Assembly (NCBI RefSeq): GCF_000262305.1
Contig: NC_017910.1
Span: 1,736,001 to 1,800,000 of the forward strand
DNA length: 64,000 nt
Direction: 5' to 3'
Source: Shimwellia blattae DSM 4481 = NBRC 105725
GTDB lineage: Bacteria > Pseudomonadota > Gammaproteobacteria > Enterobacterales > Enterobacteriaceae
Shown here: positions 27,126 through 35,269 of the stretch, piece after piece
How the letters are laid out: every line of letters starts with the position of its first letter
Numbering within the stretch: position 1 is the stretch's first letter
Notes under the pieces: generated by a model
The model's database searches: none
Seen by the model: the letters and a program-made list of their open reading frames with translations, nothing else
Told to the model about the DNA's origin: nothing
Made by a program: the position numbers and the translations under genes

Positions 27126-28004
27126 TTACTGCCGGGAGCCCTGTGTGGCGTCCCGGGGTAACAGCTCAATCAGGGCGTCCAGCTGCGGGGTGCGTGCGCC
27201 GCGCCGCCAGATAAGCCAGGTGGTCAGCCAGCGCCAGGGCTCCGCCAGGGGCCAGGCGCTGACCTGGTGGCTGCCGGGCATACTCTCCAGCATACTGCGC
27301 GGCATCATCGCCAGCCCGGCCCCGGCGATCACACAGGCGAGCATACCGTGGTAGGACTCCATTTCATGGATTTTACCGGGCAGGGCCTGGTCTGCCAGAA
27401 ACCAGCTCTCAAAATGGCGGCGGTAAGAGCAGTTGGAGCGAAAGGCATACAGGCTGGCACCGCTGACATCCCGGGCCCGGCTCACCGGCGCGTGGGAGGC
27501 CGGGGCAATCAGCATCATCTCTTCATCAAAGACCGGCACCCCCTCCAGGGCCGGGTGCAGTACCGGCCCGTCCACAAAGGCGGCACCGAGGGTGCCTTCC
27601 AGCACCCCCTCCAGCATGGTGCCGGAAGAGCCGGTAGCCAGATCCAGCTGGATCCCGCTGTAGCGCTGGTTAAAACGGGCCAGAATCGACGGAATGCGCA
27701 CCGCCGCCGTGCTCTCAAGGGAGCCCAGGGTCAGGGCCCCTTTGGTTTCATCCCCGGAGAGGACCCGCCGGGCCTCCGCCGCCAGGGCGAGGATCTGGCG
27801 GCTGTAGACCAGAAAGTTATGGCCGTCCGGGGAGAGGCGCAGGCGCTGGCTCTCGCGGATAAACAGATCCTTGCCCAGCTCCTCTTCCAGCTGGCGAATA
27901 CGGGTGGTCAGGTTAGAGGGCACCCGGTGTACCTGGCGGGCGGCTGCGCTGATACTGCCGGTTTCCGCCACGGCGGTGAACATCTCCAGCTGGGTGAAGT
28001 CCAT
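27126..28004 (-). CDS. yneJ: LysR-family regulator YneJ
   Basis: This 292-residue LysR-type regulator has an N-terminal HTH (FTAVAETGSISAAARQVHRVPSNLTTRIRQLEEELG, about residues 8-42) and a substrate-binding domain. It is divergent from the succinate-semialdehyde dehydrogenase gene with 103 bases between the starts, the same arrangement as yneJ-sad in E. coli. It probably regulates sad-glsB; the effector is not known to me. Confidence 0.9.
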   Translation of the reverse strand: MDFTQLEMFTAVAETGSISAAARQVHRVPSNLTTRIRQLEEELGKDLFIRESQRLRLSPDGHNFLVYSRQILALAAEARRVLSGDETKGALTLGSLESTAAVRIPSILARFNQRYSGIQLDLATGSSGTMLEGVLEGTLGAAFVDGPVLHPALEGVPVFDEEMMLIAPASHAPVSRARDVSGASLYAFRSNCSYRRHFESWFLADQALPGKIHEMESYHGMLACVIAGAGLAMMPRSMLESMPGSHQVSAWPLAEPWRWLTTWLIWRRGARTPQLDALIELLPRDATQGSRQ

Positions 28005-28107
28005 AGTGTTCTCTCTTCGTGAATGTGATGCTTAATATTATTCAGTTTCCATGAAAGTAGCACGACGCTATGGTGAATGCACTCTCCACCACACGCAGGA
28101 ACAGATC

Positions 28108-29496
28108 ATGACCTGGACACCCGATACACATGCTATTTCCACCAGCCCCATCGACGGCACCGTTGTGGCGGCGTACCCCTGGTTCACCCCGGCCCAGGTC
28201 GATGCGGCGTTAGCCGCTAACCACAAGGCCTGGCAGGGCTGGCGCGGCCAGACGGTTGCCCGGCGCGCGGCTTGTCTGGTGGCGCTTGCAGAACAACTGG
28301 ATCAGAACAAAGAGCAGATAGCCCAACTGATGACCCGCGAAATGGGCAAACCCATTCGCCAGGCCCGGGCGGAAGTGGATAAAAGCGCCGGGTTGTGCCG
28401 CTGGTATGCTGAGCACGGCCCGGCAATGCTGGCCGGGCAGCCGACTCAGGTGCCGGACAACAAAGCCACCACCGAATTTCGCCCGCTGGGGCCCATTCTT
28501 GCGGTGATGCCGTGGAACTTCCCCCTGTGGCAGGTACTGCGCGGTGCTGTACCCATGCTGCTGGCCGGAAACAGCTATGTGCTCAAACATGCCCCGAATG
28601 TGATGGGCAGCGCCCAGTTGATTGAGACCCTGGCCCGGGCCGCCGGTTTCCCCGCCGGGCTGCTGGTGTCGGTGAATGCCACCGTTGAGGGGGTCAGCCA
28701 GATGATTAGCGACCCGCGTATTGCCGCTGTCGCGGTTACCGGCAGTGTCCGCGCCGGTGCGGCCATTGGCGCCCAGGCCGGTGCCGCCCTGAAAAAATGC
28801 GTGCTGGAACTTGGCGGATCGGATGCCTTTATTGTGCTTAACGATGCGGATCTCGATGGGGCCGTTGCCGCAGCCGTTGCCGGGCGCTTTCAGAACAGCG
28901 GCCAGGTGTGCGCGGCGGCCAAGCGGTTTATTGTGGAGCAGGGGGTGATTGGCGAGTTCACCCGCCGTTTTGTGGCCGCCACCCAGGCGCTGAAATGCGG
29001 CGACCCGCGCGACGAGGGCAATGACGTCGGCCCGATGGCGCGCTACGACTTACGCGACGAGCTGCACGCCCAGGTACAGTCCACCCTGGCCCAGGGGGCA
29101 ACCCTGCTGCTGGGGGGCGAAAAAATCGCCGGGCCGGGCAACTACTATGCCCCGACGGTGCTGGGTGATGTCACCCCGGAAATGACCGCCTTTCGCCAGG
29201 AGCTGTTCGGGCCGGTGGCGGCAATCTGCGTGGCAAACAGCCCGGAGCACGCCCTGGAGATTGCCAATGACAGCGATTTTGGCCTCAGCGCCACTATTTA
29301 TAGTGCCGATGAAGCCCGGGCGCTGGATATGGCCGCGCGCCTGGAGTGCGGCGGGGTCTTTATTAATGGTTACAGCGCAAGCGACCCGCGGGTGGCGTTT
29401 GGCGGCGTGAAGAAGAGCGGCTTTGGTCGCGAGCTGTCGCACTTTGGCCTGTATGAGTTCTGTAATATTCAGACCGTCTGGCGCGACCGGCACTAA
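28108..29496 (+). CDS. sad: Succinate semialdehyde dehydrogenase Sad (YneI)
   Basis: From the ATG at 28108 the product is 462 residues, the same as E. coli Sad. The NAD-type aldehyde dehydrogenase motifs are present: MPWNFPLWQVLRGAVP, VTGSVRAGAAIGAQAG, the catalytic glutamate in LELGGSDAFIV (near 230) and the catalytic cysteine in NSGQVCAAAKRF (near 264). It oxidises succinate semialdehyde to succinate. An in-frame extension starts at 28051, but the internal start with CAGGAACAG before it fits the family. Confidence 0.94.
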   Translation: MTWTPDTHAISTSPIDGTVVAAYPWFTPAQVDAALAANHKAWQGWRGQTVARRAACLVALAEQLDQNKEQIAQLMTREMGKPIRQARAEVDKSAGLCRWYAEHGPAMLAGQPTQVPDNKATTEFRPLGPILAVMPWNFPLWQVLRGAVPMLLAGNSYVLKHAPNVMGSAQLIETLARAAGFPAGLLVSVNATVEGVSQMISDPRIAAVAVTGSVRAGAAIGAQAGAALKKCVLELGGSDAFIVLNDADLDGAVAAAVAGRFQNSGQVCAAAKRFIVEQGVIGEFTRRFVAATQALKCGDPRDEGNDVGPMARYDLRDELHAQVQSTLAQGATLLLGGEKIAGPGNYYAPTVLGDVTPEMTAFRQELFGPVAAICVANSPEHALEIANDSDFGLSATIYSADEARALDMAARLECGGVFINGYSASDPRVAFGGVKKSGFGRELSHFGLYEFCNIQTVWRDRH

Positions 29497-29575
29497 GCGG
29501 CGCTAAGGCAGGTTACCTGAGCCACCCGCGCTGGTATACTGCGCCCCGCACAGGCGCAGATACAAGGAACACCGG

Positions 29576-30502
29576 GTGGCAAAGGTATTAACAGACGCAT
29601 TACTGGCATCCATTCTTGAGCGGGTACGCCCGCTGACCGCGCAGGGGCAGGTGGCGGACTATATTCCCGCTCTGGCCTGCGTTCCTGCTGAAAAACTGGG
29701 GATTGCCATCAGCACCGTAGACGGCCAGCACTTTCAGGCGGGTGACGCCGGGGAGCGCTTTACTATTCAGTCCATCTCCAAGGTGCTGAGCCTGGTCCTG
29801 GCGATGGGCCTGTATGAAGAGCATGAGATCTGGCAGCGGGTGGGGAAAGATCCCTCCGGGCAGCCGTTTAACTCACTGCTGCAGCTGGAGCTGGAAAAAG
29901 GCAAACCCCGCAACCCGTTTATCAACGCCGGGGCGCTGGTGGTGTGCGATATGCTGCAGTCCCGCCTGAGTGCCCCGCGCCAGCGCATGCTGGAAGTGGT
30001 GCGCCAGCTGGCCGGTGCGCCGGATCTGCACTACAACACCCTTGTTGCCCGCTCAGAGTTCGACCACTCAGATCGTAATGCGGCCATCGCGTATCTGATG
30101 CGCTCATTCGGCAATTTCCATAATGATGTGATCCCGGTGCTGAAGAACTATTTCCACTACTGCGCCCTGGAGATGAACTGTGTGGAGCTGGCGCGCTGTT
30201 TTCTGTTTCTGGCTAATCAGGGGCGGGCGGCTCACCTGCCTGATGGCCTGATTTCGGCACAGCATACCCGCCAGATCAACGCCCTGATGGTAACCAGCGG
30301 CATGTATCAGAGTTCGGGCGAGTTCGCCTGGCGGGTCGGGATGCCGGGCAAATCCGGCGTTGGCGGGGGGATTATCGCGATTGTGCCCCACGAAATGAGC
30401 ATTGCCGTATGGAGCCCGGGCCTGGATGAGGCCGGTAACTCCCTGGCGGGAACGGCGGCGCTGGAGATCCTCGCCCGGGAGATGGGGCGCTCGATTTTCT
30501 GA
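29576..30502 (+). CDS. glsB: Glutaminase GlsB
   Basis: The 308-residue protein matches E. coli GlsB (YneH) in length. It hydrolyses glutamine to glutamate. The beta-lactamase-like serine motif QSISKV near residue 65 and the Ser-rich GKSGVGGGI segment near 260 are intact. It starts at GTG 29576 after CAAGGAACACC, 79 bases after sad, and is probably in the same operon. Confidence 0.95.
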   Translation: MAKVLTDALLASILERVRPLTAQGQVADYIPALACVPAEKLGIAISTVDGQHFQAGDAGERFTIQSISKVLSLVLAMGLYEEHEIWQRVGKDPSGQPFNSLLQLELEKGKPRNPFINAGALVVCDMLQSRLSAPRQRMLEVVRQLAGAPDLHYNTLVARSEFDHSDRNAAIAYLMRSFGNFHNDVIPVLKNYFHYCALEMNCVELARCFLFLANQGRAAHLPDGLISAQHTRQINALMVTSGMYQSSGEFAWRVGMPGKSGVGGGIIAIVPHEMSIAVWSPGLDEAGNSLAGTAALEILAREMGRSIF

Positions 30503-30586
30503 CGAATACGCCCCGGCGGCGTATACTGTCGTGTGACACTGTCACAATAAGGAGCATGACCAGCCACAGGCTGATGAGGAAGTACC

Positions 30587-30946
30587 ATGACACCGAATAC
30601 CGAACAGCTATTCCGGCGGCTGCAACAGTCCCGCTTTCGCAGCCGCTTTCACCTTGGCGCCAGCGAGCGCCAGTATTGTCTGGACAAAGGCGCAGAGACT
30701 ATCCAGCGCCACGCGGCTGATTTTATCGCCCGGCGCCTGGCCCCGCAGGAGCCTGCGAACGACGGTAAACAAACCCCGATGCGCGGCCACCCGGTGTTTA
30801 TTGCCCAGCACGCCACGGCGACCTGCTGTCGCGGCTGCCTGGCGAAGTGGCACGGGATCCCGGCCGGGGTGCCCCTGAGCCAGGAGCAGCAGGCCTATGT
30901 GGTGGGGGTGATTTTCCAGTGGCTGGTGCGGGAGATGAATGGCTGA
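30587..30946 (+). CDS. yneG: DUF4186 protein YneG
   Basis: This 119-residue protein is like E. coli YneG: FRSRFHLGASERQY, GHPVFIAQHATATCCRGCLAKWH, IFQWL. The HPVF-AQHATATCCRGC-W stretch, with histidines and cysteines, suggests metal binding. Function is unknown. It closes the yneJ/sad/glsB/yneG cluster, in the same order as in E. coli. TGAGGAAGTACC precedes the ATG. Confidence 0.92.
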   Translation: MTPNTEQLFRRLQQSRFRSRFHLGASERQYCLDKGAETIQRHAADFIARRLAPQEPANDGKQTPMRGHPVFIAQHATATCCRGCLAKWHGIPAGVPLSQEQQAYVVGVIFQWLVREMNG

Positions 30947-31068
30947 TAATTTTCCTGGCTGTTGATTATCTGTTGCAGATTCCCGTAACAGGTATCATTC
31001 CTGTTGTATAACGGTATATTTTACCGATCTTATGCTTCCCGGATCCTATCTTGTGCCGGGAAGTTACC

Positions 31069-32004
31069 ATGTCTCTGACTGAACATCACCATCCTGCCTG
31101 TCCGCCATCTTCCGCAAACCAGGTGATTAGCGCACTGATTAGCGGCGTTCTGCGCCCGGGCTCCGTGTGGCAGCGGCGCGGCTACCGGATGAAATACCTG
31201 TGCCGCTCGGCACTTTACTGGCCCGCCACCCGTTATCTGATGGTGGGGATCGCGTGCGAGCCCTGGTTTCCCGCCATGCTGCATGCTCAGTCCAGCCTGC
31301 CGGGGAAAATTCACCGCCAGTATTTACACCGCGGCCTCTCTGCAATGGCGCGCGCCCGGGCGATAGTCAGCCACTACCGCTGGGTGACCCGCACCTGTAG
31401 CCCGCGCATCCGCCAGGCGCTGATGGCCGCAGAAGTGCAAACCCTGGTGGCGACAGAGGTAAAAAACGGCACCCGGCTGCGGATTTGCGCCTCTGCCGCC
31501 ACCGGGGCGCAGCGGGAAGGGGAAAGCACCCTGTGGTGCTATTGTGATGACGTCGTCCTGGCGACCCTGACATTCAGCGTGGTGGAAGAGCGCGGTGAAG
31601 CGGTGGTGAAAATTGGCGGATTGCAGGGGGCGAAGAAAACCGTGCCCCATGAGGCCATCCGGCAGGCTACCCGGGCCTGCTACGGGCTGTTCCCCAAGCG
31701 GCTCCTGGTGGAAGCGCTGGGGCTGCTGGCGTGTCGCGAGGGGATTGCGCGCATTTACGCGGTGAACGACAGGGGCCATATTTTCCGCGCGCTGCGCTAC
31801 CGGTTCAGTAAGGGGCGCAAGTTTTTTGCCAGCTATGACGCCTTCTGGGCGTCAATTAACGGGGTGGCGGTACACCGCTATTATTACCAGTTGCCGCTCA
31901 GCCAGCCGCGCAAAGCCATGGAAGATATCGCCAGTAAAAAACGTGCCGAATACCGTAACCGCTACCGGCTGCTGGACACGATAGCCGGACAGCTGAGCCA
32001 GTAA
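31069..32004 (+). CDS. VirK/YbjX family (DUF535) protein
   Basis: The 311-residue protein has the DUF535 pattern: an N-terminal basic region, RYLMVGIACEPWFPAMLHAQSSLPGKIHRQYL, then TLTFSVVEERGEAVVKIGGLQGAKK near residue 180 and FYDAFWASING-like FASYDAFWASINGVAVHRYYYQLPL near 260. VirK and YbjX of Salmonella and E. coli belong here and affect envelope properties and antimicrobial-peptide resistance. Start chosen at 31069; it has only a weak ribosome-binding site (CCGGGAAG). Confidence 0.82.
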   Translation: MSLTEHHHPACPPSSANQVISALISGVLRPGSVWQRRGYRMKYLCRSALYWPATRYLMVGIACEPWFPAMLHAQSSLPGKIHRQYLHRGLSAMARARAIVSHYRWVTRTCSPRIRQALMAAEVQTLVATEVKNGTRLRICASAATGAQREGESTLWCYCDDVVLATLTFSVVEERGEAVVKIGGLQGAKKTVPHEAIRQATRACYGLFPKRLLVEALGLLACREGIARIYAVNDRGHIFRALRYRFSKGRKFFASYDAFWASINGVAVHRYYYQLPLSQPRKAMEDIASKKRAEYRNRYRLLDTIAGQLSQ

Positions 32005-32008
32005 CCTG

Positions 32009-32914
32009 CTACTGTGCGCTGGCGGCCAGCGCCTGGATCATGGCCTGTTTTGCCGTATCCAGGTGGCTGTGCAGCAGGGCGGCGGCCCGCTCGCGCTGCC
32101 CGGCTAACATGGCGCTCAGGATCATCATATGCTGGTCCACTGAGACGATATTCCGCTGTTGCAGATCCCGCTCATCCCACTGGTAGTGGAAGTGAAAAAT
32201 CACCGAAATAATCTCCAGCGACTGGTCAAAGAAGATATTCTGCGAGGCGGAAAGCAGCAGGGCGTGGAATTCCCTGTCCAGCCCGGCGAACAGCCGGAAG
32301 TCACCGCCGATGGTGTTGCGCAACTGGCGGTGGCGGGCCAGTAAATCCCGGGCCTGAAGCCAGCGCGGATCGTCGCCGGGCAGTGCCATAAATTTTGCCA
32401 GTGCGTGGGTCTCCAGCAGCTCGCGCAGCTCAAACAGTTGCCCGGCCCAGTCGCTTTCAAAGGTTTTCATCCGCCAGCTGCCGCGCGCTTCGCTCTCTGT
32501 CAGCGAATAGCGGCTAAAACGCAGCAGAAATTCGCGCACCACCTGGGGGGCGGCACCGGTTTCCCGGGCAAGCTCCAGCTCGGTGAAGTGCTGGCCGGGG
32601 CGCAGTTTGCGCTGGTTTATCATTCCGTAAAACGCCTGCTCAACGTGCTGATACTGCTCCTCGTGGGGGAGGGCCTGAATGGCGGTCTGGCTGTGTATGT
32701 GGGGGGTAGCGCAGATAATATACTGGCGCCCCTGGCGGCGCAGGATCTGCTGCTCTACCAGATGTTCAAGAATATGGCGCACCGTTGTACGGCTGATGCT
32801 GAACGCCTCGGCCAGCGCGTTCTGGGACGGCAGGGGCGAGGTCAGATGCCCGCGGGCAATGCTGTCCAGAAACTGGTTGATGACACTGGTGCGCAGATGT
32901 CGTGGTCGGCTCAT
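32009..32914 (-). CDS. GntR-family regulator with two winged HTH domains (LgoR/YjjM-like)
   Basis: The 301-residue protein has an N-terminal GntR-type HTH (SPLPSQNALAEAFSISRTTVRHILEHL, about 26-52). A second degenerate one follows near 110 (FTELELARETGAAPQVVREFLLRFS), then an all-helical FCD-type ligand domain with metal-binding histidines. This arrangement recalls E. coli LgoR. It is divergent from uxaB (tagaturonate reductase), so control by a hexuronate-related compound is a reasonable inference. Two tandem 11-base repeats in its promoter may be the operator. Confidence 0.78.
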   Translation of the reverse strand: MSRPRHLRTSVINQFLDSIARGHLTSPLPSQNALAEAFSISRTTVRHILEHLVEQQILRRQGRQYIICATPHIHSQTAIQALPHEEQYQHVEQAFYGMINQRKLRPGQHFTELELARETGAAPQVVREFLLRFSRYSLTESEARGSWRMKTFESDWAGQLFELRELLETHALAKFMALPGDDPRWLQARDLLARHRQLRNTIGGDFRLFAGLDREFHALLLSASQNIFFDQSLEIISVIFHFHYQWDERDLQQRNIVSVDQHMMILSAMLAGQRERAAALLHSHLDTAKQAMIQALAASAQ

Positions 32915-32935
32915 GGGGCTATTGTGGGCGCTTCG

Positions 32936-32957
32936 CCAGTTAAATACCAGTTAAGTA
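32936..32957. repeat. Two tandem 11-base repeats upstream of the GntR-type gene
   Basis: CCAGTTAAATA and CCAGTTAAGTA follow each other directly, one helical turn per repeat, 22 bases before the regulator start; a degraded third copy (CCAAATT) follows. Position and periodicity suggest a regulator-binding site. Confidence 0.5.
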
Positions 32958-33098
32958 CCAAATTTTTTGCATCCACTCACAATCTAATGTTCTGCTTCAC
33001 CACTCTTTCCCCTGCCTGAGCGATAAACCCTGTAATAATTTATGGCAACGCTGGCGCGGTGATATTCACCCCGCCTCTTTTCAAAGGATCCCCCACCT

Positions 33099-34550
33099 GT
33101 GAAACAGCTTAATCGTAATGACTTCCCTGGCGCGCAGTATCCGGACCGTATTGTTCAGTTCGGTGAAGGCAACTTTTTACGCGCGTTTGTTGACTGGCAG
33201 ATCGATCTGCTGAACGAACATACCGACCTGAACGCCGGTATCACTATTGTGCGCCCGATTGATACGGATTTTCCGCCGTCTCTGGACACCCAGGATGGTC
33301 TGTACACCACCATTATTCGCGGCCTGAATGATGAAGGCCAGGCGGTGAGTGAATCACGCCTGATCCGCTCCGTGAACCGCGAAATCAATATCTATAAGCA
33401 GTACGACGACTACCTCAAACTGGCCCATAACCCGGCGCTACGTTTTATCTTCTCAAATACCACGGAAGCGGGTATCGCCTACCACGCGGGGGATAAATTT
33501 GATGATGCCCCGGCCGTCAGCTACCCGGCCAAGCTGACCCGCCTGCTGTTTGAACGCTTCAGCCACTTTAACGGCGCGGCAGACAAGGGGCTGATTATTA
33601 TCCCTTGCGAGCTTATCGATTATAACGGCGAGGCGCTGCGTGAGCTGGTGCTGCGCTACGCCCGGGAGTGGGCCCTGCCGGAAGCCTTCAGCCGCTGGCT
33701 GAATGACGCCAATACCTTCTGTTCAACCCTGGTTGACCGTATCGTTACCGGTTACCCGCGTGATGAAGCCGCCGCCCTGGAAGAGAGCCTGGGCTACCGC
33801 GACAGCTTCCTGGATACGGCGGAGCATTTTTATCTGTTTGTGATTCAGGGACCAAAATCCCTGGCTCAGGAGCTGCGCCTTGATAAGCTGGCGCTGAATG
33901 TGCTGATTGTTGACGACATCAAGCCTTATAAAGCGCGCAAAGTGGCGATCCTCAACGGTGCTCACACCGCCCTGGTGCCGGTGGCCTTCCTGGCCGGGCT
34001 GGATACGGTGGGCGAGGCGATGAACGACACCCGGATCTGCGCGTTTGTTGAGCAGGCCATCAGCGACGAAATTATCCCGGTTCTGGACTTGCCCCACGAT
34101 GAGCTGGTCTCCTTTGCTCAGGCGGTTACCGGGCGTTTCCGTAACCCGTACATCCGCCATCAGCTGCTGTCTATCGCCCTGAACGGCATGACCAAATACC
34201 GCACCCGTATTCTGCCGCAGCTGCTGGCGTATCAGGCCCAGAACGGTCAATTGCCCAAGCGCCTGACATTTGCCCTGGCGGCGCTGATTGCGTTTTATCG
34301 CGGGATGCGCAACGGGGAAAGCTACCCGCTGCAGGATGACGCCCACTGGCTGGAGCGTTATGAAAGCCTGTGGAGCCGCTACAGCGACAAACAGATAACG
34401 CTGCGCTCACTGGTAGATACGGTACTTTCCGACAGCGCCCACTGGGAGCAGGATCTGACCAAAGTGCCGGAGCTGGTGGATACGGTTACCCGCGATCTGG
34501 ATACCATCCTGACCAAAGGGATGCGCTTTGCGGTGACGCCACTGTGCTGA
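33099..34550 (+). CDS. uxaB: Tagaturonate reductase (altronate oxidoreductase)
   Basis: The 483-residue protein has exactly the length and pattern of E. coli UxaB (IVQFGEGNFLRAFVDWQIDLLNEHTDL, SNTTEAGIAYH, DDIKPYKARKVAILNGAHTALVP). It reduces tagaturonate to altronate with NADH in galacturonate breakdown. It starts at GTG 33099 after AAAGGATC. It stands alone here, away from uxaC/uxaA, and ends in a strong terminator. Confidence 0.96.
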   Translation: MKQLNRNDFPGAQYPDRIVQFGEGNFLRAFVDWQIDLLNEHTDLNAGITIVRPIDTDFPPSLDTQDGLYTTIIRGLNDEGQAVSESRLIRSVNREINIYKQYDDYLKLAHNPALRFIFSNTTEAGIAYHAGDKFDDAPAVSYPAKLTRLLFERFSHFNGAADKGLIIIPCELIDYNGEALRELVLRYAREWALPEAFSRWLNDANTFCSTLVDRIVTGYPRDEAAALEESLGYRDSFLDTAEHFYLFVIQGPKSLAQELRLDKLALNVLIVDDIKPYKARKVAILNGAHTALVPVAFLAGLDTVGEAMNDTRICAFVEQAISDEIIPVLDLPHDELVSFAQAVTGRFRNPYIRHQLLSIALNGMTKYRTRILPQLLAYQAQNGQLPKRLTFALAALIAFYRGMRNGESYPLQDDAHWLERYESLWSRYSDKQITLRSLVDTVLSDSAHWEQDLTKVPELVDTVTRDLDTILTKGMRFAVTPLC

Positions 34551-34574
34551 TAACCCCACAGTAGCACGTTGATG

Positions 34575-34602
34575 AAGCCTCCGGAAACGGAGGCTTTTTT
34601 TT
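34575..34602 (+). terminator. uxaB terminator
   Basis: AAGCCTCCG-GAAA-CGGAGGCTT followed by an unbroken T run to 34602 is a textbook intrinsic terminator. The putative group II intron fragment starts right after the T run. Confidence 0.92.
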
Positions 34603-34603
34603 G

Positions 34604-34830
34604 GTGCGCCGGGCATGGCGCGTAGCGCCGTGACTGGCGCTGTCCTTTAGCTGTGGTGGATGAAGAACGACTAAGAGGTGAAAGTCCTCCATACACCCGG
34701 TGAGGGGAAGTGTTAGCGGAAGGCAAGGGTGTTCATCGTGAGGTGAAATCTGAAGGAAGCCGGAAGCAAAATGCTGGCCTGACGAACAGGAAGCGGTTGA
34801 GGCGGCATGGCAGGGAAAGTTAGGGCAAGA
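34604..34830 (+). mobile_element. Possible 5' fragment of a group II intron (domain I remnant)
   Basis: The stretch begins GTGCGCC, fitting the GTGYG 5' end of group II introns, directly after the T run of the uxaB terminator, a known preference of bacterial class C introns. It contains the pieces AGAGGTGAAAGTCCTC, GGTGAGGGGAAGTGTTAGC and GGCAAGGGTGTTCATCGTGAG, which resemble the 5' part of bacterial group II introns as I remember them. No intron-encoded reverse transcriptase and no domain V are present, and sequence becomes A/T-rich after about 34830. The call is from recognition, not alignment. Confidence 0.5.
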
Positions 34831-35269
34831 GATATAAATCCCATTCTGTGATCTGATAAACAAATCAAATTTTAGCGATTATAACGTAGTTATGTCTATT
34901 AAAATAGCCAGTAATACTGTTCGTTTTTTTCTGGTGAAATAAAAATGCAGCCATCATCAAATAACTTGATGAAATTAGCATTATTTATCTTATTTTATAT
35001 TTAATGATATTTTTTATTTTTATAACTAAATGTTTTTAAACGTTATTTTTATTTAACTGATTCTGTAATGTTTTTGTTTTACAGGTGTTTATTATCGATT
35101 TTTTATGAATTGTCATAGCGCAATAGTCTGATGATTATTCTCTTGTTTTATTCTGCTTTATAACACTAAGGTGAGGCGACCATTTTTATATTGGTAATTT
35201 ATTTGTGCCGGATACCTTTCACGGCAGTTGGCTGGCAATACTGAGCGGCCCCTGATTCAGGAGAGAGTG
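34831..35269 (+). promoter_or_regulatory. A/T-rich leader upstream of the cdiA-like gene
   Basis: About 440 bases of strongly A/T-rich sequence with no gene separate the intron-like fragment from the exoprotein gene. It should hold the promoter and is the kind of sequence H-NS binds. GGAGAGAGTG directly before 35270 is the ribosome-binding site. No cdiB-like gene is present here. Confidence 0.5.

Noticed and set aside
34604..34830. Calling a complete, mobile group II intron
   Set aside because: There is no intron-encoded protein and no domain V/VI; only a 5' piece is recognisable.
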